Shown: positions 7,709-16,982 of the stretch, one piece after another | How positions within the stretch are numbered: position 1 is the stretch's first letter | Layout of the letters: each line of letters opens with the position of its first letter | NCBI GenBank assembly: GCA_009782605.1 | Contig: WRIR01000002.1 | Location: forward strand, 62,001 to 126,000 | Length of the DNA stretch: 64,000 nucleotides | Direction: 5' to 3' | Source: Eggerthellaceae bacterium | Lineage (GTDB): Bacteria > Actinomycetota > Coriobacteriia > Coriobacteriales > Eggerthellaceae | The notes under the pieces: generated by a model | Database searches by the model: none | Seen by the model: the letters and a program-made list of their open reading frames with translations, nothing else | Told to the model about the DNA's origin: nothing | Program-made: the position numbers and the translations under genes

Positions 7709-9298
7709 CTATAAAGGTAGAACATTCGCATCACCAAACATTCTTTTTACTTGGGAGATTGTCTGCGATGTAGGTGATGGGTAGTATATGATCAAGTTTT
7801 CTCTAGCCCTTGAACAGCACACGTAAAAGATTCGCTCCGTTCGAGCGATAATCGTCTCCTTGTCAGGAGTATTCTCAAAGTAATACTTGAAATTATACTT
7901 ATTCCAACCACCATTCTCCATTATCACTAAAACATTATCGAACTCAGCACCTTTGATACCGTGCTGTGTTGAATACGCTGAGAGCTCGTTGTAGTAATCG
8001 AAATATGCCCGTAGCTGTGACAAGGGCAACACTTTTACCTTTTCGAAAATCTCGCCGTGTTTAACTATGTAATATTCTAATCTTTCGTCTTTTCGCAGTA
8101 ATCGCTCTTGATCTAATGTGTTTATTACTGCCTCAATAGTCTGCGGAGCGCCTGAAAGGATTCCCGTAAGCACCGTTCCAATAGCTTTCTTGTCGGCGTT
8201 CGTCTTTATTGTTTTTTGGATACTCCCAATGACTGAGGCATATTTCCTCTGCTCAAAAAAGTAGAGTATTTCCCCAATTCTCAATAAGTGTGAGGCGAGT
8301 TTATCGGGTTCATTTCCAATTAGGCGGTCAGTGGGGCTAAATGCTTGAAGCAAGTCCGAAAACCCTATGCGCTTCGCAATCAGGCGATGCGTGAGGAACA
8401 GTACCTTTGTGCGCTTTGGATCATCAAAATCCCACCCATCGACTAACGGGTTTTTCTTAAATGAGTCTAAATCAAAATCTTCCGATGAATGTACTAAGAT
8501 CGCACTACCAGTTTTATTAAGTATCTCGCCATCGCTATTTGTTTTTGCCGCTTTTTGTTCTATATCGCTTCTGATGTTGTTTAAAAGCGTAATAACGGTA
8601 GTGGCACAGCGGTAGTTATCTTCTTTGATAATCTCTTGAACATCACCGTTTGCTACAAACGCATCAATATTTCCGACACCCGTATCGTAAATAGACTGCA
8701 TTCTATCCCCGAAGAATCCGATGCATAGCCGCCCTTGCGCCTGTAGTTTTATGTGCGAGAGAAAAATACCAACAACAGGGTCCTGTGTATCTTGATACTC
8801 GTCGATAAATATATAGTCGAACTTGTCGCACAATATCTTTGCAAGTAGCGGGTATTTGGCAAACATCGCATTAGCGATTTTTAATAAATCGTCATGTGTA
8901 AAAATGCCGTTTTCTAAATCTCGGTAGTTTTGGTATTCGATATTATTAAAAGCGAGCTCATCAGTCGGCGTTTCGCTAGAATAGGACAATCCGCCATTTT
9001 TGATGAGCTCAATAACAATTTGCGCCAAATTCTTCTGGAATCCTTTTATTATATCCCATAAAAAGTCATGTATCGTGGAAACGTGTAGCTTGGAATATGG
9101 CGATCTTTCCTTTATCTCATCTGCTGCCACATTCGTGAATGTGATGCAGGCAACACGAACTTTGGGATTATGTTCAAATATATGATGAAGAGTTTGGATA
9201 AGGGTGTACGTTTTTCCGCTTCCAGCCCCACCGCTCAAAAGAAAGTTCTTTTTACTGTCTAAGCATACGACGATCTGCTCCATTACTGAGCCAGCCAT
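7709..9298 (-). CDS. gajB: UvrD-like helicase, Gabija GajB-like
   Basis: Superfamily 1A helicase of about 529 residues. Walker A is GGAGSGKT near residues 23-30. Motif Ia/Ib follows as RVACITFTN, and motif II is YIFIDEYQDTQDP near 150. Motif III is GFFGDRMQSIYD and a late GAEFDNVLVI is motif V-like, with an arginine-containing motif VI (CCSRARENL) near the end. I choose the ATG at 9298 because AAGGAGG lies seven bases upstream; it overlaps the preceding gene by 16 bp. The ATG at 9283, in a TAATG overlap with that stop, is an alternative. Directly after an OLD-type nuclease, this is the gene order of the Gabija anti-phage system. Confidence 0.82.
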   Translation of the reverse strand: MAGSVMEQIVVCLDSKKNFLLSGGAGSGKTYTLIQTLHHIFEHNPKVRVACITFTNVAADEIKERSPYSKLHVSTIHDFLWDIIKGFQKNLAQIVIELIKNGGLSYSSETPTDELAFNNIEYQNYRDLENGIFTHDDLLKIANAMFAKYPLLAKILCDKFDYIFIDEYQDTQDPVVGIFLSHIKLQAQGRLCIGFFGDRMQSIYDTGVGNIDAFVANGDVQEIIKEDNYRCATTVITLLNNIRSDIEQKAAKTNSDGEILNKTGSAILVHSSEDFDLDSFKKNPLVDGWDFDDPKRTKVLFLTHRLIAKRIGFSDLLQAFSPTDRLIGNEPDKLASHLLRIGEILYFFEQRKYASVIGSIQKTIKTNADKKAIGTVLTGILSGAPQTIEAVINTLDQERLLRKDERLEYYIVKHGEIFEKVKVLPLSQLRAYFDYYNELSAYSTQHGIKGAEFDNVLVIMENGGWNKYNFKYYFENTPDKETIIARTERIFYVCCSRARENLIIYYPSPTSQTISQVKRMFGDANVLPL

Positions 9299-11307
9299 TC
9301 CAGCCCCTCCTTGATATAAAGTGGAATCTCCCACTTCTCTTGGCTATCCCCGCCATAAAGCAAAATATCTAAGGCAAATGAGGTTTTGCTGTTGATACAA
9401 TCTTTTGCCAGAGCATAATAATCTGTATTCTCAGCTGTCAGGGAACTGAGATTTTTTAAGCCTGTAAAATGTGTTTTGCTATCAACTAAGAATTGAGTGT
9501 TTTTACAGAAAAAAGCATCCTCAAAACTGCTGGCTTGGTAGCTGTTCTCCTCGGTTTGAAAGGCAACCCGTAGCACTCCGTTTTTATCAGCAGACCATGT
9601 AGACGTAGCTAGAGCATAGCTAAATGTCCGCTGAGCATTGGTGGTCGCTACGATTTCATCGAGTTTCTTTGTGCCAAGAAAGAATACTATAGATGCATTG
9701 GAGGTTATATCCGCATCGCTAAAACGCTTACTCTTGTTATTGTCTTCCGATGATGCACAATCGAGATCAGTAACTATCAGTGTCTTGATACTTAAAAACC
9801 CTAAGAAAGTTGCAAACACATGGGCGTATGCCCCCACCTCAATAGTGGAAACATTCTGCGACAATAAGGGTACATAGCCCTCATCACCAGTGTGAGCGGT
9901 ATCTATCTTCTTCATTATTGCTGTCATAAGCATACGTTCGGTGTCACCCTCAATTAATACTGCTTTGTCGGCAAAGAATAGTTCGGCGCGGCTGAGGGAT
10001 ACATATTGTTTGACAAATCTATATCGGCGCTCCTGTTGCGCTTTTTCCTCGGCGTCTGTCGCATTGACCATTTGCGAATACAAGTTTTTTAGACTACGAG
10101 ATACAACGCTCACCTGCGTAGCACGGAAGAAGTATTTTATGTCGTCAAAGTTACACTGAGAAACAATGTGAGATGAGTGCGTGCTGATTATTGTTTGTAA
10201 GGGCAGTTTTTCTTGGTGCAGGGCTAGAATTCGCTTGATATTAGTAATGAAAACATACTGCATCTGCGGGTGAGTATGTGCCTCTGGCTCCTCAATAAAA
10301 AGTAGATTGACTGGCGTTGGTGACTCGTCGGGCTTGTTCTTCTTTGCTAACCGGTCTAACTTGATTCTAATGTTAAAGATGATGGCGAATAAGTTGAGAT
10401 ACCCTAGCCCGTTGTAATCCTCTGGCAACAGGGTGTCTTCGTGTTTGTACTTAACAGTGGTATTGTCTTGAAAAAGCCTCTTGTCGCTCAGCGACGATAA
10501 TATAGCTATCTCTGCTTCCTGCGGATTGTAAGACATTTTCATGATCTCTTGAACCACTGGGTGAAACAGTTTTTTATAGGTATTGGTCAGCTTTTCGTCT
10601 GTTTCGAGCAGTTGCTCTTGAAGTTCCGGGAAGTCAGCGTCCGACAGCATATTCGCGTTATAGTATCTGTTTGCTAGTGTCGATAGGGATTTGCCGCGCC
10701 CTTGCTCGTTATCGACATCACGCCTTGCCTCAATGGTTTCCATTGAAATTACTGATTTGACTATGTCTCCGCTGATTGTCTTTGAGTTTTCCTCGTTACC
10801 ATATTCCAAAGCTCTAATCCTTACAACAAAATATTTGTTTATGTATTGTGATACGAAATATTCAAAATTACGCTTGACACCGTTTTTCCTGTATTCGGCA
10901 TAATCAGTGAGAAGTTTTTTGTATTTCTCAAACACAATAACATGCTCAAACAAGATCACTAGGTGATGATTCTCTGTGTCTAAATCCAGAATAAGCTCTG
11001 AGGCGTTGCCGATATCGTCGGTATCCTCATAAGAGATATACAGTTTGAGCGAAAGCGATATTTCGCAGAAATCTTCTGGCACAAAGGAACTGGTCTCAAA
11101 TGCTACTATGGCTTTTTGAGATTCGATATTGAAGTCGTCTAATGAAAATACGGGTTTTGTTTCTACGAGAAACTTTTCAAGAATTGCAAGAAAAGACGTT
11201 TTGCCTGAATTGTTCTTCCCGATGACAAGGGAAAGATTATCTTCGAAATCAACATCCAATTCTTTGAGTATTCGGAAGTTTTTTACCTGTGCTCTTTCAA
11301 TTTTCAT
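9283..11307 (-). CDS. gajA: OLD-family ATP-dependent endonuclease (ABC ATPase + TOPRIM), Gabija GajA-like
   Basis: Residues 1-40 hold an ABC-type ATPase start with Walker A GKNNSGKTS (30-38), and a Walker B LLFIEEPEAHTHP is near 335-347. A TOPRIM nuclease domain begins at about 448, with the acidic IEGDTER (Glu 453) and a later LIVTDLD near 515. This matches GajA, which cuts DNA when nucleotide levels fall during phage infection and works with GajB. At 674 residues it is longer than the well-studied Bacillus GajA (under 600). The codons are markedly A/T-rich relative to the chromosome, as expected for a transferred defence island. The downstream UvrD gene is coupled to it. Confidence 0.82.
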   Translation of the reverse strand: MKIERAQVKNFRILKELDVDFEDNLSLVIGKNNSGKTSFLAILEKFLVETKPVFSLDDFNIESQKAIVAFETSSFVPEDFCEISLSLKLYISYEDTDDIGNASELILDLDTENHHLVILFEHVIVFEKYKKLLTDYAEYRKNGVKRNFEYFVSQYINKYFVVRIRALEYGNEENSKTISGDIVKSVISMETIEARRDVDNEQGRGKSLSTLANRYYNANMLSDADFPELQEQLLETDEKLTNTYKKLFHPVVQEIMKMSYNPQEAEIAILSSLSDKRLFQDNTTVKYKHEDTLLPEDYNGLGYLNLFAIIFNIRIKLDRLAKKNKPDESPTPVNLLFIEEPEAHTHPQMQYVFITNIKRILALHQEKLPLQTIISTHSSHIVSQCNFDDIKYFFRATQVSVVSRSLKNLYSQMVNATDAEEKAQQERRYRFVKQYVSLSRAELFFADKAVLIEGDTERMLMTAIMKKIDTAHTGDEGYVPLLSQNVSTIEVGAYAHVFATFLGFLSIKTLIVTDLDCASSEDNNKSKRFSDADITSNASIVFFLGTKKLDEIVATTNAQRTFSYALATSTWSADKNGVLRVAFQTEENSYQASSFEDAFFCKNTQFLVDSKTHFTGLKNLSSLTAENTDYYALAKDCINSKTSFALDILLYGGDSQEKWEIPLYIKEGLEWLAQ

Positions 11308-11489
11308 TACTACTCTCCCCTTTTGTGAAGTATTGCTTGTTCAACCCATATATCCTATGGCGCCAACTCTAATTATATCCTCAAGTATTGGCATATTAGA
11401 GCAGCTAGGTAGAGAAATTTGAGCCGAAATAAAACACCAGAGAATATACCAGTCGCAACAATTCAAAGATCGAAGGGAGGTGATCCACG

Positions 11490-11813
11490 GTGGCCGTTTT
11501 CCGTGTGGAAAAGTCGCGGGACTTTACGGTGATGAGCAATCACCATTTACGAAACACTGCACTCACGCTCAAAGCCAAAGGGCTACTCTCGCTCATGTTG
11601 TCGCTTCCTGACAAATGGGACTACACAACGAAGGGCCTCTCCCGCATCTGCAAGGAGGGCATTGATTCCATCAGCACGGCACTTTTGGAGCTTGAGGCGG
11701 AGGGATATCTGACACGCGAGCGCGTCCGCGACCCACACGGGCGGCTCGGCGACATCGAGTACACGATCCACGAGCAGCCGATGGCAACGAAAGTGAGGGT
11801 GACGAGGCGGTAA
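11490..11813 (+). pseudogene. Truncated helix-turn-helix replication/regulatory gene of an integrative element
   Basis: The frame starts at a GTG with GGGAGGTGAT upstream. Its first 95 residues or so match the N-terminal winged-helix region of the RepA-like/replisome-organiser proteins that begin the conjugation block of clostridial integrative elements (LKAKGLLSLMLSLPDKWDYTTKGLSRI, with an EAEGYLTRERVRD turn). The normal C-terminal part is missing. After EQPMATKV the frame continues into sequence that, read in another frame, is topoisomerase III. It is therefore a deletion product of 107 codons. The remaining DNA-binding part could still be translated. Confidence 0.65.
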
Positions 11814-12598
11814 ACCTGCCGGAGATCGCCGAGGGCGACGTGTTCGATCCCGTCACCGCTACGCTCCGCGAAGGCAAGACCTTCCCGCCCAAACACTACA
11901 CCGAAGACACGCTGCTTGCCGCGATGGAGACGGCTGGTGTGGAGGACACGCCGGAGGATGCCGAGCGCAAGGGGCTGGGCACTTCTGCCACCCGAGCGGC
12001 GACCATCGAAAAGCTCGTGCATGTGGGCTTTACAGAGCGCAGGGGCAAACAGCTTCTACCCACGGAGAGAGGCAAGAGCCTGATTGCCGTCCTGCCGGAC
12101 ATGCTGACCTCGCCAATGCTTACGGCTGAATGGGAGACGCGCCTGCTTGACATCGAACGTGGGAGCTTAGAGGCGGATGCCTTCATGGGTGAGATAGGCG
12201 ACTTCACGCGCCTGCTTGTGGAGGAACACAGCAAGCCCGACCCCGCCTTCACGCACCTGTTCAAGGGCAAGGCGGCAGACAGCGACAGCGAATCTATCGG
12301 TGCCTGCCCGAGGTGTAAAAGCCCCGTGCGAGAGAGAGGCAAAGGGTTCTTCTGTGATGACCGCGCGTGCGGGTTTGCGCTCTGGAAGGACAACAGGTTC
12401 TTCTCCTGCAAAAAGAAGGAGCTCAAGAAACCCGTGGCGGTGGCGCTTTTGAAAGATGGGCGCGTGAGTATGAAGGGGCTCTATTCAGAAAAGACCGGCA
12501 AGACCTACGACGCGACCGTCGTCTTAGACGACAGCGGGGGCAAGTACGTGGGCTTCAAGCTGGAGTTCGAGAAGAAAGGACGCAAGGATGGACAGTAG
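11785..12598 (+). pseudogene. topB: 3' fragment of DNA topoisomerase III (topB)
   Basis: Read from about 11790 in the frame ending at 12598, the product begins ESEGDEAVNLPEIAEGDV and continues through GLGTSATRAATIEKLVHVGF to a four-cysteine zinc finger (CPRCKSPV and the following CDDRACGF) and a basic C-terminus. These are the last domains of the integrative-element type of topoisomerase III. The TOPRIM part and the active-site tyrosine region are absent, so it cannot relax DNA. It joins directly to the truncated HTH gene. The left limit is an estimate of the deletion junction. A GTG at 11840 could start a residual product of about 252 residues. Confidence 0.75.
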
Positions 12599-13034
12599 GA
12601 CAACGCCATCAAAGAGTTTGCTTGACCGCATCAGGAAACAGTATCCCGAAGGCTCGCGCGTTCGGCTCGTCACGATGGACGACCCGTACACCGACCTTTC
12701 ACCGGGTGCCTGTGGCTCTGTGGGTTTTATCGACGACATGGGCACGATATTCGTGAACTGGGACAACGGATCAGGCTTGGGCGTTGTTTACGGTACTGAT
12801 CGCATCGAGCGGATTGATGACAGGAATTACCTGAGAAACGCGGAGCTTGACCTTGAGGGCAAAGAGGCAGGCTATGACATGATCGACGGCATCATCAACA
12901 ACATACCGAAAGCGAAGGCTGAGGAAAAGGAAGCCGAGGCTAAGCCGTCAGTCTTAGATAAGCTCACGCCCACAGCGCCGCAAGAGCGAATCGCCTCGAA
13001 AGCACCGCGTGCCGATCTGGAACCGGAGCGGTGA
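12588..13034 (+). CDS. DUF4314-type protein of integrative elements
   Basis: A 148-residue soluble protein. Residues 1-65 look like the DUF4314 domain, a small SH3-like fold seen as GSRVRLVTMDDPYTDLSPGA, then GSVGFID and FVNWDNGSGLGVV. The second half is a charged, lysine/glutamate-rich tail. The ATG overlaps the end of the topB fragment by 11 bp, and the stop overlaps the mobC start (CGGTGAGC). Such genes accompany topB and mobC in many clostridial elements. The biochemical role is not known. Confidence 0.7.
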   Translation: MDSRTTPSKSLLDRIRKQYPEGSRVRLVTMDDPYTDLSPGACGSVGFIDDMGTIFVNWDNGSGLGVVYGTDRIERIDDRNYLRNAELDLEGKEAGYDMIDGIINNIPKAKAEEKEAEAKPSVLDKLTPTAPQERIASKAPRADLEPER

Positions 13035-13375
13035 GCGATAAGGCGAGGCGCACGGTGCAGTTCCATTTCATGGCAAGTGATGACGAGGCGGCGCTGATCG
13101 CCGAGCGCATGGAGGCATCCAGCATCACAAACACCTCGGCGTTCCTGCGCAAGATGGCGATAGCCGGCTATATCATCCACATGGACACTAAAGACATCAA
13201 GGAGATGGTCACGCTGCTACGAAGGTGCGCGAACAACCTCAACCAGTACGCCAAACGCGCCAATGACACGGGCAGCGTCTACGCCACTGACATTGAGGAT
13301 ATTAGGGTGCGGCTCGATGGGCTTTGGGAGATGAATGCCTCAATCCTTTCTGGCTTTGCCAATATGCCGCGGTAG
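13031..13375 (+). CDS. mobC: MobC-like mobilisation protein
   Basis: A 114-residue protein of the MobC/relaxosome family. An N-terminal ribbon-helix-helix-like part (VQFHFMASDDEAALIAERMEASSI) is followed by the typical FLRKMAIAGYI and LLRRCANNLNQYAKRAND segments. MobC helps a relaxase melt and nick oriT. The start is GTG, overlapping the preceding stop by four bases, which suggests coupled translation. It stands 450 bp ahead of the relaxase, as expected for a mobilisation cassette. Confidence 0.85.
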   Translation: MSDKARRTVQFHFMASDDEAALIAERMEASSITNTSAFLRKMAIAGYIIHMDTKDIKEMVTLLRRCANNLNQYAKRANDTGSVYATDIEDIRVRLDGLWEMNASILSGFANMPR

Positions 13376-13453
13376 GCTACAAAGCCTTGCGTCGCAGATA
13401 AAAGCGCGTTAGAGTTATTGTGCCAACACGCGCAAAACAAAAGGAGGCCAGGC

Positions 13454-13744
13454 GTGAAGATCGTTCTTCGTTTGCTTGCAAGCATTGGTGTGGTAATCAC
13501 CGCCATGCTCTACGGCATCTGCAAATTCATGCTGCTTGTAGCTGGGCGCGTCTTAGGCGTGCTGTCCGTCATCGTCGCTGTCCTCGGAATCGCGATGCTC
13601 GTGACAGGAAACATGCCGGGCGGCATCGCCTTCCTTGTCATCGCCTTCGTCATTTGCCCATTCGGTCTGCCGCTTCTTGCAGCCGTGTCCGTCGGCTGGC
13701 TTGGCGGCACGAGCCATGCCCTGCGAGACTATATCATGGGATAA
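13454..13744 (+). CDS. CD1845-family membrane protein of integrative elements
   Basis: The start is the GTG at 13454, with AAGGAGG eleven bases before it; the longer open frame from 13418 has no ribosome-binding site. The 96-residue product is almost entirely hydrophobic, with about three membrane segments (residues 3-25, 28-45 and 48-75) and a short C-terminal tail. Proteins of this size and pattern (the CD1845 family) lie between mobC and the relaxase in conjugative elements of Firmicutes and Actinobacteria. The function is not known. Confidence 0.65.
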   Translation: MKIVLRLLASIGVVITAMLYGICKFMLLVAGRVLGVLSVIVAVLGIAMLVTGNMPGGIAFLVIAFVICPFGLPLLAAVSVGWLGGTSHALRDYIMG

Positions 13745-13774
13745 GCAAACGGCGAAAACCACAACCAACAACTC

Positions 13775-13806
13775 GGCGGCGCAGTCCAACCTGCGCCGCC
13801 TTTTTA
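13775..13806 (+). terminator. Rho-independent terminator before the relaxase gene
   Basis: GGCGGCGCAG and CTGCGCCGCC form a perfect 10-bp stem with a six-base loop, followed at once by TTTTTAAT. It lies between the membrane protein gene and the relaxase. Transcription from the mobC side should end here, so the relaxase may have its own control or depend on read-through. Confidence 0.9.
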
Positions 13807-13829
13807 ATATTTCTGGAAGGAGGCCGCCT

Positions 13830-15230
13830 ATGGCAACGACGCGCCTGATACCGCTGCACGCAGGCCGCGGCCGCAGCGTCGGCACGGCAATAGCTAACAT
13901 CATCGACTACGCAAAAAACCCGCAGAAGACAGACAACTGGCGCCTGATCTCATCATATGCCTGCGACAGCCGCACAGCCGATGCGGAGTTTGCCCTCGCA
14001 AAGCGGGAGTATGCGGCAAAGACCGGTCGCATCCGTGGAAGTGATGACGTTATCGCCTACCATACGCGCCAATCCTTCAAGCCCGGCGAGGTCACACCGG
14101 AAGAAGCAAACCAGATCGGACAAGAGCTCGCCATGTCGCTAACTAAAGGCAACAATGCCTTTATCGTCTGTACCCACATCGACAGGGATCACGTCCATAA
14201 TCACATCATCTTCAACTCCACCAACATCGACTGCACACGCAAGTTCAGGAACTTCCTCGGCTCATCGTGGGCGCTTAGGCGTATCAGCGACACGCTCTGT
14301 GTGAAGCACGGCCTGTCGATAATCGAGGATCCCAAACCGAGCCGCGGCCATTACGGGATGTGGATGGGTGAAGGCAAGAAGCCGTCGTTCCAAGAGCGCC
14401 TGCGACAAATGATCGACGAGGCACTTGAGCAGAAGCCAAAGGATTTCGCCGCCTTCCTGAACCTGCTTAAAGGCGCGGGAATTGCGGTTGACACATCAGG
14501 CAAACACATAAAATTGCGCCTTCCAGACCAAAAGCGAAACACGCGGATGGATACGCTGCGTGGCAGCCACACTGAGGCCGCCGTGCGGGAGCGTATCACG
14601 GGAAAAAGAGAATCACCAAATCGCAAACACGCAGCCGACGAACCAAAACAAAAGATCGGGTTGCTCGTAGACATCGAGGCCGCCATACGCGATGGCAAGG
14701 GCAAGGGCTACGAGCATTGGGCAAGGGTCCACAACCTCAAACAGCTATCGCAGGCCGTCATCTATCTCAAAGAGCATGGCGACATGAGTTATGAGGAATT
14801 GGCAGAAAAGACCACAGCGGCGATGAGCCGTTTCGGGGATCTGCAAGACCGTATTAAGACTACCGAAATGCAGATGGCTGACAACTCCGCTCTGCAAAAA
14901 CACATCGTCAGCTACGTAAAGACCCGCGAGGTCTACGCCGCCTACAAGAAGTCTGGATACAGCAAGAAGTTCAAGGCAGAACATGAGGGGGATATATTGA
15001 TCCATCAGGCGGCGAAGAAGGCGTTTGACACGCTTGGAGCAGACAAACTGCCGTCCGTGAAATCACTTCGGGAACAGTACACAATGCTGCTCACAGATAA
15101 GAAAAAGGCATACACAGGATACAAGAAAGCGAAGGAAGAGATGCGGGAACTCATGACGCTAAAGGCCAATGTGGACAGCCTCTTCGGACCGAATGCCGCA
15201 CGGAGCAACCGCGAAGAAACAAGGGGCTGA
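13830..15230 (+). CDS. Relaxase/mobilisation nuclease
   Basis: A 466-residue relaxase. The start ATG follows GGAAGGAGG; the frame is open further upstream but lacks a start signal. The N-terminal nuclease half has the three-histidine motif HIDRDHVHNHIIFNS near residues 115-129, which binds the metal ion. A candidate catalytic tyrosine lies near the N-terminus (IDYAKNP). The second half is helical and rich in lysine and glutamate, as in MOBP-type relaxases that nick oriT and pilot the strand. It implies mobilisation by a helper conjugative element, since no secretion channel is encoded here. Confidence 0.88.
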   Translation: MATTRLIPLHAGRGRSVGTAIANIIDYAKNPQKTDNWRLISSYACDSRTADAEFALAKREYAAKTGRIRGSDDVIAYHTRQSFKPGEVTPEEANQIGQELAMSLTKGNNAFIVCTHIDRDHVHNHIIFNSTNIDCTRKFRNFLGSSWALRRISDTLCVKHGLSIIEDPKPSRGHYGMWMGEGKKPSFQERLRQMIDEALEQKPKDFAAFLNLLKGAGIAVDTSGKHIKLRLPDQKRNTRMDTLRGSHTEAAVRERITGKRESPNRKHAADEPKQKIGLLVDIEAAIRDGKGKGYEHWARVHNLKQLSQAVIYLKEHGDMSYEELAEKTTAAMSRFGDLQDRIKTTEMQMADNSALQKHIVSYVKTREVYAAYKKSGYSKKFKAEHEGDILIHQAAKKAFDTLGADKLPSVKSLREQYTMLLTDKKKAYTGYKKAKEEMRELMTLKANVDSLFGPNAARSNREETRG

Positions 15231-15393
15231 GCAAGGCGATGCCCCGCACAAAACAGCGTCTGTCAGGACGCGTAGCCGCCTACGAAGTAGGAGATCTCCA
15301 CCGAAGCGATAGCGTTAGGTGGCTGGGGTTTGGGGCTGTGCCCCAACAAGCAGATTCGTCCGGATGGCCGCAGGCCAAACCGGGCGAAATCGC

Positions 15394-15413
15394 GCATGTT
15401 TGTACAAACATGC
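15394..15413. promoter_or_regulatory. Perfect 20-bp palindrome downstream of the relaxase
   Basis: GCATGTTTGTACAAACATGC is its own reverse complement. Such symmetry suits a dimeric repressor operator or a feature of a transfer origin. No T-run follows. The partner protein is unknown. Confidence 0.5.
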
Positions 15414-15471
15414 ATTGCTTGCCAATTTGTTTGGATGCTCAGACAACGGACAATAAAACCCTATACGCGGA

Positions 15472-15810
15472 GTGGGGCACCTTATGCCCCGGGAGCATCT
15501 GTCTGATTTTCTGGGAACGCTATGCGAAATTCTGGGAACAGGAGTTGAAGCTCGACCTTTTCATTGCTTATATGCTTTCCTAGCTTGCATCAGCGCAGGT
15601 AAAGCTATTATTGGCAAAGAAGAGGACGATGGCTTTACCCTCACAAACCTGCGCTCCTACTTGAATGCATTCGTGTTCCCGTTATTTCGGACAGGTGTTC
15701 CTCGAGAGCCAGAATACTCGCTAGAGGATGCATGGGTACAGAGTATCGCTATGGCTGATGCTAGGGTCTGGTATTCTACTCAGCTGTTCGGCAGTTTGAC
15801 TGGAAATTGA
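15472..15810 (+). CDS. Doubtful small open frame in the element
   Basis: An open frame of 112 codons from a GTG (or an ATG at 15484). It has no good ribosome-binding site and no recognisable family. The predicted product has a cysteine-containing N-terminal part and an acidic middle (GKEEDDGFTLTNLRSYL). It may be a degraded gene between the mobilisation and cargo regions, or chance. Confidence 0.2.
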   Translation: MGHLMPREHLSDFLGTLCEILGTGVEARPFHCLYAFLACISAGKAIIGKEEDDGFTLTNLRSYLNAFVFPLFRTGVPREPEYSLEDAWVQSIAMADARVWYSTQLFGSLTGN

Positions 15811-16037
15811 GCAGCAAGGTGTCCGTGAAAAACATCTATCAAGGGTCCAGAGGAACAATACCAAAGGGAATTCGAGGCGAGTGAGCCGAGTGTTGAAAAG
15901 TACCTGGAACATTGCTTAGTGACTTTTTACCAACAATTATTGTATAGTCTGCGTGGTGTTTTCCAATACAGTGCATAGTGATCCCCTACCCTATAAAATC
16001 ACAACTTGAACCTGAAAATACCTTATTAGAGACGTCC

Positions 16038-16982
16038 TCAATCGCTGCTTTCACCCAATCCATGATCATCAGATAATGCTTTCTTAATCAGATCAACAAA
16101 GGTTTTGATTTCCTCATTTGCCTGATTCGAATAATACGCATAATACCTGAATTGCGTAATGTCATCGTCAAAGAAGAGCGCTGTGTAAAGGCTGTCTCCA
16201 CTATCACTCGCATATCTCAAAGCAATCGACTCCGGTAAAAACACAGCTTGATCGCCAATGCCCTTAATAAACAACTCGTCGTAGCTCATCGAAGCTGTCA
16301 GCGAAAGTGATTTGGGAATGCCTCCCTCAAACCCAATATCCCTGCAGATGCTCTGAAGGAACCTTCTGATGCCAAAATCTTTGTTCGATCTGAGGGACGT
16401 AACTTCAAGCGAAATAAGGTCTTTGGGTGTTACAGATGAACAAGCAGCAATATGATGGCCTTTTTCAACAACCACGCACGCTCTTTCACAAAAAAGAAAT
16501 GTAGACTCCAGATTAAACATATCATCCATTTTTGAATCAGGCTCGATTGCGATATCAAGAGAATTCTCTCGAACCATGTTAAAGGAAGTTTGGAATTCTA
16601 CTGGAACAATTCTTATTCTTTTAGAAATATCGACATCTTCAAGCTCTCTTTTTGCATGATAAATTGCTGACATAATTATAGGGTCGATTAATCCACCAAT
16701 CCGAATTGTCAAAAAGCTCCTGTCCTTAATACTGTTCATAAATGACCTTAGTCTAAAGTACTCGCTAGTAACAGAGTGCATTTTTTCTAAAAAAATCTCT
16801 CCGGCTGGTGTTAGCTCCATGGGATTATATGATCTATCAAATAGCTTAACGCCCATCTCTTTTTCAAGTTGAGCGAGATGCCGACTCAGTGCTGGCTGAG
16901 TAATACTAAGCTCTCGTGCGGCTTCTGAGAGATTCCCATGTTTGGCAACTTGACCAAACTCAATAAGGATATCCAAATCCAT
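16038..16982 (-). CDS. LysR-family transcriptional regulator
   Basis: A 314-residue LysR-type regulator. The N-terminal winged helix is clear (VAKHGNLSEAARELSITQPALSRHLAQLEKEMGVKLFDR), followed by a linker helix and a periplasmic-binding-fold effector domain. The ATG is preceded by AAAAGGAGC. It is transcribed away from the cytochrome/flavoprotein genes across a 230-bp shared intergenic region, the usual geometry for a LysR protein controlling the divergent operon in response to its substrate. The effector cannot be told from sequence. Composition is A/T-rich like the rest of the cargo. Confidence 0.9.
   Translation of the reverse strand: MDLDILIEFGQVAKHGNLSEAARELSITQPALSRHLAQLEKEMGVKLFDRSYNPMELTPAGEIFLEKMHSVTSEYFRLRSFMNSIKDRSFLTIRIGGLIDPIIMSAIYHAKRELEDVDISKRIRIVPVEFQTSFNMVRENSLDIAIEPDSKMDDMFNLESTFLFCERACVVVEKGHHIAACSSVTPKDLISLEVTSLRSNKDFGIRRFLQSICRDIGFEGGIPKSLSLTASMSYDELFIKGIGDQAVFLPESIALRYASDSGDSLYTALFFDDDITQFRYYAYYSNQANEEIKTFVDLIKKALSDDHGLGESSD

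Larger units (their letters stand above)
15231..16037. other. Mostly non-coding stretch between the relaxase and the LysR gene
   Basis: About 800 bp without a convincing gene. Just after the relaxase comes the small hairpin TTGGGGC-tgt-GCCCCAA (15330-15346), then a perfect 20-bp palindrome (15394-15413), then a weak open frame (15472-15810). The last 220 bp are A/T-rich, with stop codons in all frames, and lead into the end of the LysR gene. This region probably marks the border between mobilisation genes and cargo, and may contain oriT or a regulatory site. Confidence 0.5.

Noticed and set aside
15239-15583. 114-codon frame after the relaxase
   Set aside because: It runs through hairpins and a palindrome, has no start signal, and its product shows no domain.
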